The notes: generated by a model from the sequence alone, not told the origin. Counted from the stretch's first letter, positions 48,573-57,322 are shown. The stretch: 64,000 bases of DNA from Nitrosopumilus sp. b1 (GCF_014078545.1 NZ_MU078709.1:1-64000); one strand, 5' to 3'. Numbers and translations are program-made.

Positions 48573-49217
48573 TTAGTTTGAAATTTTTGCTTCGACTTCG
48601 TTGTATTTTTCTAAAATTGCAGTCAAAACAGTTGAAACTGGAACGTCGTTCATCTTTTTCTTTTCTGCCAATAGTTTTTGGTATGCATCAAGTGTGATGT
48701 ATACTGGAATTGAGCCGTTTCCTTCTAAGAGTCCACGTACTTTGAATAGTGCAGTCTCCATTCCTTTTTCAGCAGATTTTGCAAATTTTGCTTTATCCAT
48801 AATGGTTCCTAGTGGTCCAAATGGCATCTCATAATCAACAGTCATTGTAACTTGGGTCAAGTTTTCACCAAGTGCCTTGAACTCGTTTCGAATCTCCCAT
48901 CTTTTGAATGGTCCTTCGATTTGTTTTGCTGTGATTAACTCTTCTCTGATAAATTCTGTTGTTTCACAGTCCCACTCTAATCGTTTACCTCCAAAATCAC
49001 CAATGATTCTAAAGGTGGTTCCAACACCCATTCCTTCTTTGATATCCATTGGAATAACTGTCATTCCAACGCCTTTATCAGACATTTGATCTGATACATG
49101 CTCCGGTCTTGCAAAGTATGTAAAGACCGAATCAACAGGAACTTTGATGTCGATTGATTTGCTTACGACTGTCAACGATTCAAGTTCTTGTAGGTCTGGA
49201 TTTAAAGGTTTTGACAA
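48573..49217 (-). CDS. SRPBCC-domain protein with C-terminal RHH-like helix pair
   Basis: 214 residues. Residues about 15-155 form a START/SRPBCC cavity: SIDIKVPVDSVFTYFARPEH, GMGVGTTFRIIGDFGGKRLE, MTVDYEMPFGP. After about 165 comes IPVYITLDAYQKLLAEKKKM and a helix STVLTAILEKYNEVEAKI, which has the strand-helix-helix plan of ribbon-helix-helix DNA-binding proteins. The fusion would join lipid or hydrophobic ligand binding to DNA binding; this is inference from a look-alike sequence. Confidence 0.8.
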   Translation of the reverse strand: MSKPLNPDLQELESLTVVSKSIDIKVPVDSVFTYFARPEHVSDQMSDKGVGMTVIPMDIKEGMGVGTTFRIIGDFGGKRLEWDCETTEFIREELITAKQIEGPFKRWEIRNEFKALGENLTQVTMTVDYEMPFGPLGTIMDKAKFAKSAEKGMETALFKVRGLLEGNGSIPVYITLDAYQKLLAEKKKMNDVPVSTVLTAILEKYNEVEAKISN

Positions 49218-49271
49218 TTTCCTGATGAAAAATTCCTTTACAATATATTCGCCAAACGGCGTAGATCTGTC

Positions 49272-49796
49272 ATGTCCAAGTACTCTTTGGTTTTGATTTT
49301 AGTGGTTTTCTCAATTTTTGCGATCTCTGAAATTTCTAGTGTCAATGCCCATTCTCTGTTTAATTCAGCAGAGCAGACGATTGGAAACAACAGGGTGCAG
49401 ATTGCCACACTGCCAGAATTTCCTCAGATCAAAGAAGAGTCCACTATTTTATTTAGAATAACTGATCGCGATTATAACGAGGTAGACCGCTTTACTATGG
49501 GAGTTAGGATATTTTTCAATGATGAGCAGATTACTGCCTTTAGACCAGAAGTTCATGAAGGAAGTCACTGGGAAACAAAATTTGTCTTTGAGCATCCTGG
49601 CAATCATATCGTAAAGGTAGATCTCTACGATGTAGAAGGAGAGGACGGAGTAATCACCTATACCTTTAACATGAGTACTCAAAGTCCATTTGGTTACATT
49701 TTCATTGTAAGTATAACTATTGGTGCAACAATTTTTGCAATTGTGGTAGGATACATCTATGTGCCGAGAATAATTCGCTCAAAGTTTAAGCCTTAG
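49272..49796 (+). CDS. Exported/anchored Ig-like protein beside the oxidase operon
   Basis: 174 residues. Signal peptide about 1-27 (LVLILVVFSIFAISEISSVNA), a single beta domain about 30-130 (ATLPEFPQIKEESTILFRIT, HIVKVDLYDVEGEDG), and a C-terminal transmembrane helix about 140-165 (YIFIVSITIGATIFAIVVGY). Topology: domain outside, tail inside. It converges with the oxidase operon; this may be an accessory factor. No known family recognised. Confidence 0.75.
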   Translation: MSKYSLVLILVVFSIFAISEISSVNAHSLFNSAEQTIGNNRVQIATLPEFPQIKEESTILFRITDRDYNEVDRFTMGVRIFFNDEQITAFRPEVHEGSHWETKFVFEHPGNHIVKVDLYDVEGEDGVITYTFNMSTQSPFGYIFIVSITIGATIFAIVVGYIYVPRIIRSKFKP

Positions 49797-50232
49797 TTTC
49801 AATTGACTTTTGCTTACCCATTCTAAAGGCAAATAGAGTAGTGAGTAGGACCATTGCAAACAACAATACCCCAATACCCAAATGTATTGCCACTAAAACT
49901 GCATGAAGTTTCATGTCTATTACAAGTGCACCCAGTGTGATTTGTGTAATGACAAATACAGTTGCCAAAGCACTAGTGATTTTAATTTTAAGATAAGAAT
50001 CCTTTGAAATCCATGCACCAACAGTTGTTGCAATAATCAAAGCACCGGTAGTAGCTGCAATTAGTCTATGCATCCACTCAATAAAGTATTCATCATCTGG
50101 AAGCAATCCATTTGGGCAAAGTGGCCAGTCAGGACATGTTAATCCTAATCCAGCTGCAGATACATAACCACCTACAAACATCAGTGAGTAAAGTATTATG
50201 AGACTAGCTAAAGAGAGATATTTTAAAATCAA
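49786..50232 (-). CDS. Short CtaA/Cox15-type heme A synthase
   Basis: 148 residues, about half the length of bacterial CtaA, with four helices. It has LTCPDWPLCPNGLLPDDEYF with a Cys pair and EWMHRLIAATTGALIIATTV with the conserved His. Archaeal CtaA proteins of this size may act as homodimers that make heme A or help its insertion. Last gene of the oxidase operon, 2 bp after the cupredoxin gene. Confidence 0.82.
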   Translation of the reverse strand: MILKYLSLASLIILYSLMFVGGYVSAAGLGLTCPDWPLCPNGLLPDDEYFIEWMHRLIAATTGALIIATTVGAWISKDSYLKIKITSALATVFVITQITLGALVIDMKLHAVLVAIHLGIGVLLFAMVLLTTLFAFRMGKQKSIETKA

Positions 50233-50234
50233 TA

Positions 50235-51185
50235 TTATTCAACTGTGAAAGTGCCCTGCATGCCTTGTAATGCATGGCCTGGAACTGTACAGATGTAATA
50301 GTATGTTCCTGGTGCTCCTGCAGTAAATGTTACCTCACCAGATTCCCCAGGCTTTAATGGATTATTTGGAGATGCAATTTCTGAATTCCATAAAGTATTT
50401 CCAAAGTCTTCTGGATCAGACACTATACCAAATGAATGAAATGATTTTCCGTTGTTTACTGCAGTAAATGTTACTTGATCACCAGAGTTTACTGTAAATG
50501 ATGGATTGTGTCCTTCTTCACCTGGTAATGCATTAAATGCCAAAGTCATAAAATCAGATGATTCAACAAAGTCAACTGAAAAGTCATGACTAACACCTGT
50601 TGGTGCTGCTGCCTCTGCTGGGCCTTCTGATGGGCCAACTACAATCTTTCCTACCATTCCTTGTTCTCTGTGTCCTGGAACTGTACAGATGTAATAATAA
50701 ACACCTTCTTCGGTTGGAACAAATTCAGATGTACCTGATTCTCCTGGTTTGAGGGGGTTATTTGGAGATGCAACTTCACTTCCAGAGAATACACCAGAGA
50801 ATCCCTCTTCTTCTGCAGTAACTCCAAATGCGTGGAATGATTTACCTGCATTAATTACATCAAAGATGATTTTATCGCCAACGTTTGCTTGGATATCAGG
50901 ATTATTTCCAGGCTCACCAGGTAATGCGTTAAATGCCAAAGTCATAAAATCAGATGATTCAACAAATTCTAAAGTAACTGGAATGTCTTTTCCTGTTGCT
51001 TGAGCAGGAGCTTCTTTTTCTGTTTGACCCATCAAAGCTACTGGAGGTGGGGCAGATATCCAATAGTCCCACATTCCAAAGAAGATGGCACCACCTGCAA
51101 TACAGATGCCTAGCATGATGACCATCATCTTTCCAGTTCTTGCTGGTGATGTTCGGTAAATTGGATCTTGGTGTGTTTGACTCAT
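50235..51185 (-). CDS. Membrane-anchored double cupredoxin of the terminal oxidase operon
   Basis: 316 residues. TM about 18-37 (MMVIMLGICIAGGAIFFGMW). Two internal repeats of a plastocyanin-like domain (about 70-185 and 200-316), each with FxSFG/FHAFG His, then YYICTVPGHxxQGM with Cys, His and Met, so two type-1 copper sites. Each repeat begins with the same SSDFMTLAFNALPGE unit. It probably delivers electrons to the CuA site of subunit II. 9 bp from subunit I. Confidence 0.85.
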   Translation of the reverse strand: MSQTHQDPIYRTSPARTGKMMVIMLGICIAGGAIFFGMWDYWISAPPPVALMGQTEKEAPAQATGKDIPVTLEFVESSDFMTLAFNALPGEPGNNPDIQANVGDKIIFDVINAGKSFHAFGVTAEEEGFSGVFSGSEVASPNNPLKPGESGTSEFVPTEEGVYYYICTVPGHREQGMVGKIVVGPSEGPAEAAAPTGVSHDFSVDFVESSDFMTLAFNALPGEEGHNPSFTVNSGDQVTFTAVNNGKSFHSFGIVSDPEDFGNTLWNSEIASPNNPLKPGESGEVTFTAGAPGTYYYICTVPGHALQGMQGTFTVE

Positions 51186-51194
51186 TTTAATCTC

Positions 51195-52724
51195 CTAATC
51201 ATGATGCGGGTTCTTGTTTTGGTAAGGGTAATAGTATTTGCCTCCAAGCTTCCATGGGTCATCCATGTCTGCTGGCTTTCCTTTGGCTGCGCTGTAAATC
51301 ATGTTACCTAAGAATATTGCCATGCTAATTCCAATCAACATTGCACCAACTGTTGCAATTTGGTTCATTGCAATCCATTCTGGGATTGGTGGATAGTCGT
51401 AAATTCTTCTTGGCATTCCAAACAATCCAAGTACATGCTGTGTAAAGAATACCATTACTGCTCCGATAAATGACATGATAAAGTGAATATTTCCTAGTTT
51501 TTCATTATACATTCTTCCTGTTACGTACGGGAACATGTAGTAAAGATAACCAATGGAACCAAATGCAATTGTTCCCATCACAAACAAGTGGAAGTGCCCA
51601 ACTACCCAGTAAGAGTCATGAGTTGTAAAGTCCAAAGGCATTGCACTGTTAACTACTCCCCCTGCACCTGCAGAGAAGAATAATGCAATTCCACCTACAG
51701 CCCACATCATTGGTGTTGCAAACCTGATTCTACCACCCCACATTGTTGCCAAAAAGTTAAACACGTGCATTGCTGATGCTGGAACTGCAGCAAGTGTTCC
51801 AACCATGAATACTGTCTTTTCGGTAAATGACATTCCTGTGGCATACATGTGGTGAGCCCATGATGAAAAGCCTACGATGGCTAGTAGTACAAATGCAAAG
51901 ATACCAGAACTATGACTAAAGATTGGTTTTCTAGAGAATCGCGGAATAATTTCATACATCATTCCAATTGCTGGAATTACCAATACGTAAACTTCGGGAT
52001 GGAATGTAAACCAGAAGAGATGAGCATATGCAATTGGGTCACCACCCATTGCCGGATTGAAGAATCCAGATACGCCTAATCTGTCAGTTAAGAGCATCAG
52101 TAAGGCTGCTGCAAATGTTGGTAAAGCGACTATAATAATTAATGATGAAGAAAGGAATGACCATGCCAAGAGTGGGACTTGGCCAAGTGACATGTCAGGG
52201 TGTTTGCATTTCATTATAGTTACAACAAAATTGATTGCGCCAAGTATTGATGATACACCTAAAATCTTTAATCCAAAAATCCACATGTCTGCTGCTGGAC
52301 CAGGTGCGCTGATAATAGAGTATGGCGGAGTTGCATACCAAGTAAAGTCAGCAAATCCCAACCAGATTAGAGCTCCTGCTGGCGGAATCATCCAAAATGC
52401 AATAGCATTTAGTTTTGGATATGCCATGTCTTTGTATCTAACCATTATTGGAACAAAGTAATTACCAACTGCGGATGCAAAAGGCAAGATGAACAAAAAG
52501 ATCAGCGTTGTACCATGAACAGTGAAAATTCTATTAAATGTCATCGAGTCTGCAATGAATTGAGATCCTGGCAAGAATAGTTCTAGTCTAATTGCAAGTG
52601 CAAGTGCACCACCCATAAAGAGAAATGCCAATGACATAATAAGATAAAGTAATCCAACATCAGTGTGATGAGTGGAAAACATTATTTGCCAAATTGGTCT
52701 TGGTTTTTGTAATTCTAGAACCAT
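51195..52724 (-). CDS. Heme-copper oxidase subunit I
   Basis: 509 residues, 12 helices. TVHGTTLIFLFILP gives low-spin heme His; FWFTFHPEVYVLVIP gives CuB His, the crosslinked Tyr and the type-A Glu; SWAHHMYATG gives the two CuB His; DSYWVVGHFHLFVMG gives the high-spin and low-spin heme His. So the enzyme reduces O2. In an operon with split subunit II upstream and cupredoxin and CtaA downstream. Confidence 0.96.
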   Translation of the reverse strand: MVLELQKPRPIWQIMFSTHHTDVGLLYLIMSLAFLFMGGALALAIRLELFLPGSQFIADSMTFNRIFTVHGTTLIFLFILPFASAVGNYFVPIMVRYKDMAYPKLNAIAFWMIPPAGALIWLGFADFTWYATPPYSIISAPGPAADMWIFGLKILGVSSILGAINFVVTIMKCKHPDMSLGQVPLLAWSFLSSSLIIIVALPTFAAALLMLLTDRLGVSGFFNPAMGGDPIAYAHLFWFTFHPEVYVLVIPAIGMMYEIIPRFSRKPIFSHSSGIFAFVLLAIVGFSSWAHHMYATGMSFTEKTVFMVGTLAAVPASAMHVFNFLATMWGGRIRFATPMMWAVGGIALFFSAGAGGVVNSAMPLDFTTHDSYWVVGHFHLFVMGTIAFGSIGYLYYMFPYVTGRMYNEKLGNIHFIMSFIGAVMVFFTQHVLGLFGMPRRIYDYPPIPEWIAMNQIATVGAMLIGISMAIFLGNMIYSAAKGKPADMDDPWKLGGKYYYPYQNKNPHHD

Positions 52725-52761
52725 TAGAATAACCTCACATTGAATGTAATATCAGTATAAC

Positions 52762-53193
52762 TCAAGATGATGGTTCCTCGACGATTAGCTTTCCTCGCAT
52801 GTTATAGTGTATTAATCCACAGAACTCTTTGCATTGAATATCATGTTCTCCTGCCTCCATTGGTGCAAACCAAACTGTGTTTACTCTACCCGGAACAGCG
52901 TCCATTAAAACAACATAATCATGAATGTTAAAGGAATGATTCACATCCTTTGATGTAATTTCAAACTTGTAGGCTTTGCCTTTTTCAACATGTAATTCAC
53001 CAATCTCTTTTGTTCCGTCTTCATGTTCAAATGTCCAGAACCACTGTTGACCTGTTACTTTGATAATTTTTGCATCTTCTGGAACGTGTTCAATTAATCG
53101 TTCTACATTCCATGCTTCTGCTCCTACCCAACATAGTAATGCAATTACTACACCAATGTAAACCCATTCAGGCCAGTTAGAGTGATGTCCCAT
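52762..53193 (-). CDS. Oxidase subunit II, CuA-bearing half
   Basis: 143 residues. One N-terminal helix (YIGVVIALLCWVGAEAWN), aromatic WFWTFEHEDG, then CuA ligands: His in VNHSFNIHDY, Cys, Cys, His and Met in CKEFCGLIHYNM. The first of the two usual subunit II helices is missing and is instead supplied by the separate gene 53197-53460, 3 bp upstream. Confidence 0.92.
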   Translation of the reverse strand: MGHHSNWPEWVYIGVVIALLCWVGAEAWNVERLIEHVPEDAKIIKVTGQQWFWTFEHEDGTKEIGELHVEKGKAYKFEITSKDVNHSFNIHDYVVLMDAVPGRVNTVWFAPMEAGEHDIQCKEFCGLIHYNMRGKLIVEEPSS

Positions 53194-53196
53194 TTT

Positions 53197-53460
53197 CTAC
53201 CATTCTCCCTTTGCTTCATATTCTGTTGGTGAAGCTTTTGGATGAGATTCTCTAAATCTCCAGCAAAGCCATACTATAGTACCTGATACTACTGCTCCAA
53301 TTGTAAATGCCACAGTCATCATTCTAAAGAAAAGGTTCCAAATTTCTACACGTCTATCCAGATATTCTCCAGGCTCATTTTCAGCTGCAAATGCATATTG
53401 AACTGTTGGAATTACTACTAGAATCGTCAAAACTAGAAATACTGCTGTTATACTCCTCAT
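53197..53460 (-). CDS. Oxidase subunit II N-terminal helix as a separate gene
   Basis: 87 residues. N-terminal signal (AVFLVLTILVVIPTVQYAFA), then EYLDRRVEIWNLFFRMMTVA and a transmembrane helix (FTIGAVVSGTIVWLCWRFRE), which matches the first helix plus following charged cap of COX2 N termini. It ends GEW, 3 bp before the CuA half. I read this as a natural split of subunit II, because both halves have their own starts and no frameshift. Confidence 0.7.
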   Translation of the reverse strand: MRSITAVFLVLTILVVIPTVQYAFAAENEPGEYLDRRVEIWNLFFRMMTVAFTIGAVVSGTIVWLCWRFRESHPKASPTEYEAKGEW

Positions 53461-53518
53461 ATCCCGGTTGATTTCACGTGGCCCAAACTTTCTATTTAAG
53501 GGTTTTGAAGATTTGCAG

Positions 53519-54142
53519 TTACCAATCCTGATCGAATCTTGATGGATTCATTACATTAATAGCTTTAAGTGATAATTTTCCATCATATTCCTTGAATACA
53601 TTAATTGATGCATTTGCAACAATTAATTCAAACATTCTTTCAGGAGATAATCCAAGGACTGAAGAGATCATTGCCTTGATTGGATCCATATGTGTTACTA
53701 AGACAACATTTTTTCCAGAATGTTGTGAAACCACATGATCTACAATACTTTGAACTCGAGATTTGACTTGGGCAAATGTCTCAACTCCCTGATGTGCAAT
53801 TTCAACATTACCTTGATAAAATTTCAAAAAAACATTTCCATGACTAGAGAAGATGTCATCATATTTCATTCCGGTAAATTTTCCCATGTCTAGCTCAATT
53901 AATCGTTCATCGACAATTGGATCAATGGAATTATGATTTCCAACAATTTCTGCAGTGTGCTTTGCACGCTGAATTGGGCTAGTATAGATGTGATCAACTT
54001 TCATCTCCTTGATGAATCCTGCAATTGACTCTGCTTGTTTAATACCAGTGTCTGTTAGAGGAACGCCTTCTGTTCTTCCTGCCAATAGACGTTCGGTATT
54101 ATTTTTGGCCTGACCATGTCTGAGAAAAATGATCGAAGTCAA
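53519..54142 (-). CDS. Histidine phosphatase superfamily protein
   Basis: 207 residues. RHG motif IFLRHGQAKNN at residues 4-14, IYTSPIQRAKHTAEIV, and second catalytic His in VVLVTHMDPIKAMI. Standard phosphoglycerate-mutase-like phosphatase. Substrate unknown. Divergent from the F420 reductase gene by 53 bp. Confidence 0.9.
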   Translation of the reverse strand: MTSIIFLRHGQAKNNTERLLAGRTEGVPLTDTGIKQAESIAGFIKEMKVDHIYTSPIQRAKHTAEIVGNHNSIDPIVDERLIELDMGKFTGMKYDDIFSSHGNVFLKFYQGNVEIAHQGVETFAQVKSRVQSIVDHVVSQHSGKNVVLVTHMDPIKAMISSVLGLSPERMFELIVANASINVFKEYDGKLSLKAINVMNPSRFDQDW

Positions 54143-54195
54143 GATTTTACTCGAATGTCAAATAGAGATAATAATAACATTGCCAGAGTAGTTTT

Positions 54196-54867
54196 GTGAA
54201 GATAGGCATTATTGGTGGAACAGGTGGAATGGGAAAAGGATTTGCCCTCAGATGGTGTATTAATCATGATGTTTTAATTGGCTCTAGAGATGCAGAAAGA
54301 GCTTCTGCTTCTGCAAATGAATATTCACAAACAGCAAAAGAAGAATTCGGGAACATAAAAGGAAGTATTACTGGCAATGACAATATTACAATCTCAAAAG
54401 AAAGTGATGTCTTAATTTTATCAATTCCATATGAGAATATTGATTCTGTATGTTCCCAGGTCTTACCTGTGATAAAAGATTCCTGTACGGTTATTTCCCC
54501 CATAGTTCCAATGACAAAAACTGATGTAGGCTTTGAGTTTATTCCACTAAAAGACAACAAACCATTTTCATACCAATTAGTATCAAAACATATGAAAGAT
54601 AAATCAAAACTGGTTTCTGCCTTTCATGTTATATCAGAAAAAAAACTCATCAATCCTAAACTAGTTTTAGATTATGATATTTTTGTATGTGGAGATGACA
54701 AGGATTCAGTAGATGTTGTAAATGGTTTGATTAATGAGATTAAAGGGCTTAGACCCATATATCTTGGACCTGGCTCACTGTCATATCTTGCAGAGATTGC
54801 AACTCCATTATTGCTTAATGCAATGATCAAAAACAAACTAAAGAATCCTGGAATTAAAATCATCTAA
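54196..54867 (+). CDS. npdG: NADPH:F420 reductase-like protein
   Basis: 223 residues, GTG start. Gly-rich GGTGGMGKGFALRW for the NADP fold, ILSIPYENIDSV, then SAFHVISEKKLINP. Matches the F420-dependent NADP reductase family, which moves hydride between F420 and NADPH. The next two genes (tightly packed) include a PPOX/F420-type flavin protein, so they probably form a redox operon. Confidence 0.87.
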   Translation: MKIGIIGGTGGMGKGFALRWCINHDVLIGSRDAERASASANEYSQTAKEEFGNIKGSITGNDNITISKESDVLILSIPYENIDSVCSQVLPVIKDSCTVISPIVPMTKTDVGFEFIPLKDNKPFSYQLVSKHMKDKSKLVSAFHVISEKKLINPKLVLDYDIFVCGDDKDSVDVVNGLINEIKGLRPIYLGPGSLSYLAEIATPLLLNAMIKNKLKNPGIKII

Positions 54868-55101
54868 ATGAGTCACGAATATTATCGTCGTGGCAGAAAT
54901 TGGTATACAGCCATTGGTGTTTTATTCATTATTTCAGCAGTTATAGTCTTAGTGAGGCAGTTAATTTTATGGGGTCCTGAGTTTGTATCTGACTTTATTA
55001 TCAATGAGGAATTTACAAATGAAAAAGTATCTGTTGCAATGATTTCGTTTGGAATATTTATGGTAGCAATGGGATTTAGAAAAAATGTCAAAGCAAGATG
55101 A
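54868..55101 (+). CDS. Small two-helix membrane protein
   Basis: 77 residues, ATG directly after the upstream TAA. Helices about 16-38 (AIGVLFIISAVIVLVRQLIL) and 52-72. Its 3' end overlaps the next gene by 17 bp. Possibly a membrane anchor for its neighbours. Confidence 0.65.
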   Translation: MSHEYYRRGRNWYTAIGVLFIISAVIVLVRQLILWGPEFVSDFIINEEFTNEKVSVAMISFGIFMVAMGFRKNVKAR

Positions 55102-55486
55102 ATTTTTAAAATTACAGAAAATTTTAAGATTGGTAACAGTTTCAGAGAAGGGTATTCCCCATGTAGTTCCTGTATGGTATCTTTATTCTGGAAAAAAATT
55201 TTACATTGGAACAAACAGCAGAACAAAAAAAGCAAAAAACCTAATGAAAAACAAAAAAGTTAGTTTTTGCATAGATACTGGCATAAAATCTCCTGACATC
55301 TATGGCATAATGGGAAATGCAGATGCAAGACTAATTCAAGAAAAAAACACTGTAAAAAAAATTGCAAAAAAAATCCTGCTAAGATACTTTAAGTCATTAG
55401 AGAATAAATCTGCCAGAGAATTGCTGGATGATACTGATTGTATTATTGAGATAAGTCCAAAAAAAATATCCACATGGAGTTATTGA
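55085..55486 (+). CDS. PPOX-class F420-dependent/flavin protein
   Basis: 133 residues of the split-barrel FMN/F420 fold: LRLVTVSEKGIPHVVPVWYL near 15-34, FYIGTNSRTKKAKNLMKNKK near 39-58 with a basic phosphate-binding patch, then VSFCIDTG. Overlaps the membrane gene by 17 bp and probably works with the reductase at 54196. The substrate is unknown. Confidence 0.85.
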   Translation: MSKQDEFLKLQKILRLVTVSEKGIPHVVPVWYLYSGKKFYIGTNSRTKKAKNLMKNKKVSFCIDTGIKSPDIYGIMGNADARLIQEKNTVKKIAKKILLRYFKSLENKSARELLDDTDCIIEISPKKISTWSY

Positions 55487-56655
55487 GACATAAACTCTTC
55501 AATTTTGTTTAAAGCAGAATCCAGAATTTCAAGATTTGGCAAATATACTAACCTAAAATGACCACTTCCGTACTGTTTTCCAAATCCAGAACCATGAACG
55601 GTAAGAACTCCTTTTGACTCTAGTAGCTTTAAGACAAACTCTTCATCAGTTGAGAATGGATTGTTTTCAATTTTAGGAAATGCATAAAATGCACCCTTTG
55701 GATTAGGACAAGACAGTCCAGGAATTGAATTCAGTCTCTTTATCACCAAGTCTCTTCTCTTTTTTAGCTCATTTACAAATTCTGAAATGTATCCTTGTGG
55801 TCCCCGTAATGATTCCAATGCAGCATACTGTACTGGAAGGCTGGTAGAAATTCTAACTCGAGCTAATTTAGGCAAGTTTTCTTGAATGGATGCTAACTGT
55901 GATGAGTTGTTAAAGGCAATGTATCCAATTCTCCATCCAGACATTAGATGGACTTTTGAGAATCCATTGAGCAGTATAACAGGAGAGTCCCCTGCAACTT
56001 TCCCAATACCCGTGAATTGCTCATCAAATACTATCTGATCATATATTTCGTCACAAATAATGTAAAGATTGTTTTCATTTGCTACATCAACTAATTCTTT
56101 TAATGACTTTTCATTAAACACAAGGCCAGTTGGGTTATTTGGGCTGATAAGACAAATTGCAACTGTTTTTTTTGTAATTTTGGATCTAATATCATCAATG
56201 TCTGGTTTTGAATTTTGCATGTCTACTGCAAACTCGACTGGCAAGCCACCGTGCAATCTAACGTAAGAGGCATAAGGTGGATAGTAAGGACCAGGAAGTA
56301 AAACTTCATCACCTTCTTCAACAATTGAGGATATCACCATATCAAGTCCTTCTGATACGCCATTTGTTACAAGAATATTTTCAGCACTTACATCAAGTCC
56401 TTTTACTTTTTCCTTCTTTGTAATTTCTTCTCGTAATTCAGGAATTCCCTCTGATGCTGAATAGTAATTTTCACCATCTCTAATTGCTTTGATTAAAGCT
56501 TCTTTGACATTATCAGGCGGTTGAAATCCAAACTGCACTGGATCACCAATGTTAAGATAATCTACTTGTCTTCCCTGCAATTCTAATTTTCTTGCAGCTG
56601 TTACAATATCTCGAATTGCGTATTCGACACCTGAAACTTTTTTTGAAACTTTCAA
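55480..56655 (-). CDS. Class I/II PLP-dependent aminotransferase
   Basis: 391 residues. LITNGVSEGLD-like VTNGVSEGLDMVISS, ISPNNPTGLVF, CDEIYDQIVF, PLP Lys in NGFSKVHLMSGWRIGY, and C-terminal Arg in GHFRLVYL. Normal for alanine/aspartate aminotransferases of the AAT-like group. No nearby pathway genes fix its amino acid. Confidence 0.93.
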   Translation of the reverse strand: MKVSKKVSGVEYAIRDIVTAARKLELQGRQVDYLNIGDPVQFGFQPPDNVKEALIKAIRDGENYYSASEGIPELREEITKKEKVKGLDVSAENILVTNGVSEGLDMVISSIVEEGDEVLLPGPYYPPYASYVRLHGGLPVEFAVDMQNSKPDIDDIRSKITKKTVAICLISPNNPTGLVFNEKSLKELVDVANENNLYIICDEIYDQIVFDEQFTGIGKVAGDSPVILLNGFSKVHLMSGWRIGYIAFNNSSQLASIQENLPKLARVRISTSLPVQYAALESLRGPQGYISEFVNELKKRRDLVIKRLNSIPGLSCPNPKGAFYAFPKIENNPFSTDEEFVLKLLESKGVLTVHGSGFGKQYGSGHFRLVYLPNLEILDSALNKIEEFMSQ

Positions 56656-56700
56656 AGTGATCTAGACAGGTATTTAGGCCTGTTAAATGCTTATTTTTTT

Positions 56701-56775
56701 GGACTCGTAGCACAGTCTGGATAGTGCGGGCGGCTTCGGACCGCCAGGTCGAGGGATCGAAGCCCTCCGAGCCCT
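56701..56775 (+). tRNA. tRNA-Arg (TCG), acceptor mismatch
   Basis: Anticodon stem GGCGG/CCGCC, loop CTTCGGA, anticodon TCG at 56736-56738. D-stem GCAC/GTGC and T-stem GAGGG/CCCTC are complete. The acceptor is GGACTCG with CGAGCCC: one A3-C70 mismatch; and position 73 is T. T-loop starts ATCGAAG in place of TTCGAAG. Discriminator and mismatch are unusual for arginine, so function may depend on correction or tolerance. Confidence 0.85.
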
Positions 56776-56794
56776 TCTTATCAAAATTTATTCA

Positions 56795-57322
56795 TTGGAG
56801 CTAATTTATGTAGGAATTTTCTTTCTAGTAGTGAATTTGAGGCTAAATTTATTAAAAATTGGAATAATTTTGACGATTCTAGGAATAGTTTGGATTGGAT
56901 TTTTGTATTCAGAGGGTACAAAAATTTCTCACACTATGGAATTAGGAGTATTAGAAACAGATTCGATGATTCTAAATTTTAAAGGAGATGGAATAGGATT
57001 CTACAAGATTGAGTTACCTAAACTTGGGGATTCTGTATTTGTGCAGATATTAGATTCAAATGGAATTATTTCAGATAAAAAAATTGAGACAAAGCTTGCA
57101 ATAAATTATTTTGAATTCTCTTCCAATCAAAGATATACAATGAAGATTACAAATCTTAGTCAAGAGCAAATATTGATCAATTCAGAATTTGGAGATACAA
57201 ACTCTGATGATATGATAGTTCCCGGTTTAATGGTATTGATTGGTATGATGATTATTGTGTTTGAATTTTATAGAAAATTAAATAATTATAAAATTGCGCA
57301 TCCAGATGAGAATATCTCATAA
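56795..57322 (+). CDS. Membrane protein with external beta domain
   Basis: 175 residues from TTG 56795; GTG or TTG around 56831-56837 are alternatives. TM about 5-20 and 24-42 and again near 142-160 (LMVLIGMMIIVFEF), with a beta domain between (GDGIGFYKIELPKLGDSVFV). Topology resembles small thaumarchaeal membrane proteins without known role. Its 3' end overlaps the convergent gene by 37 bp. Confidence 0.68.
   Translation: MELIYVGIFFLVVNLRLNLLKIGIILTILGIVWIGFLYSEGTKISHTMELGVLETDSMILNFKGDGIGFYKIELPKLGDSVFVQILDSNGIISDKKIETKLAINYFEFSSNQRYTMKITNLSQEQILINSEFGDTNSDDMIVPGLMVLIGMMIIVFEFYRKLNNYKIAHPDENIS

Noticed and set aside
52057-52461. Open frame of 134 codons antisense to oxidase subunit I
   Set aside because: Subunit I has all heme and copper ligands; the antisense frame has none.
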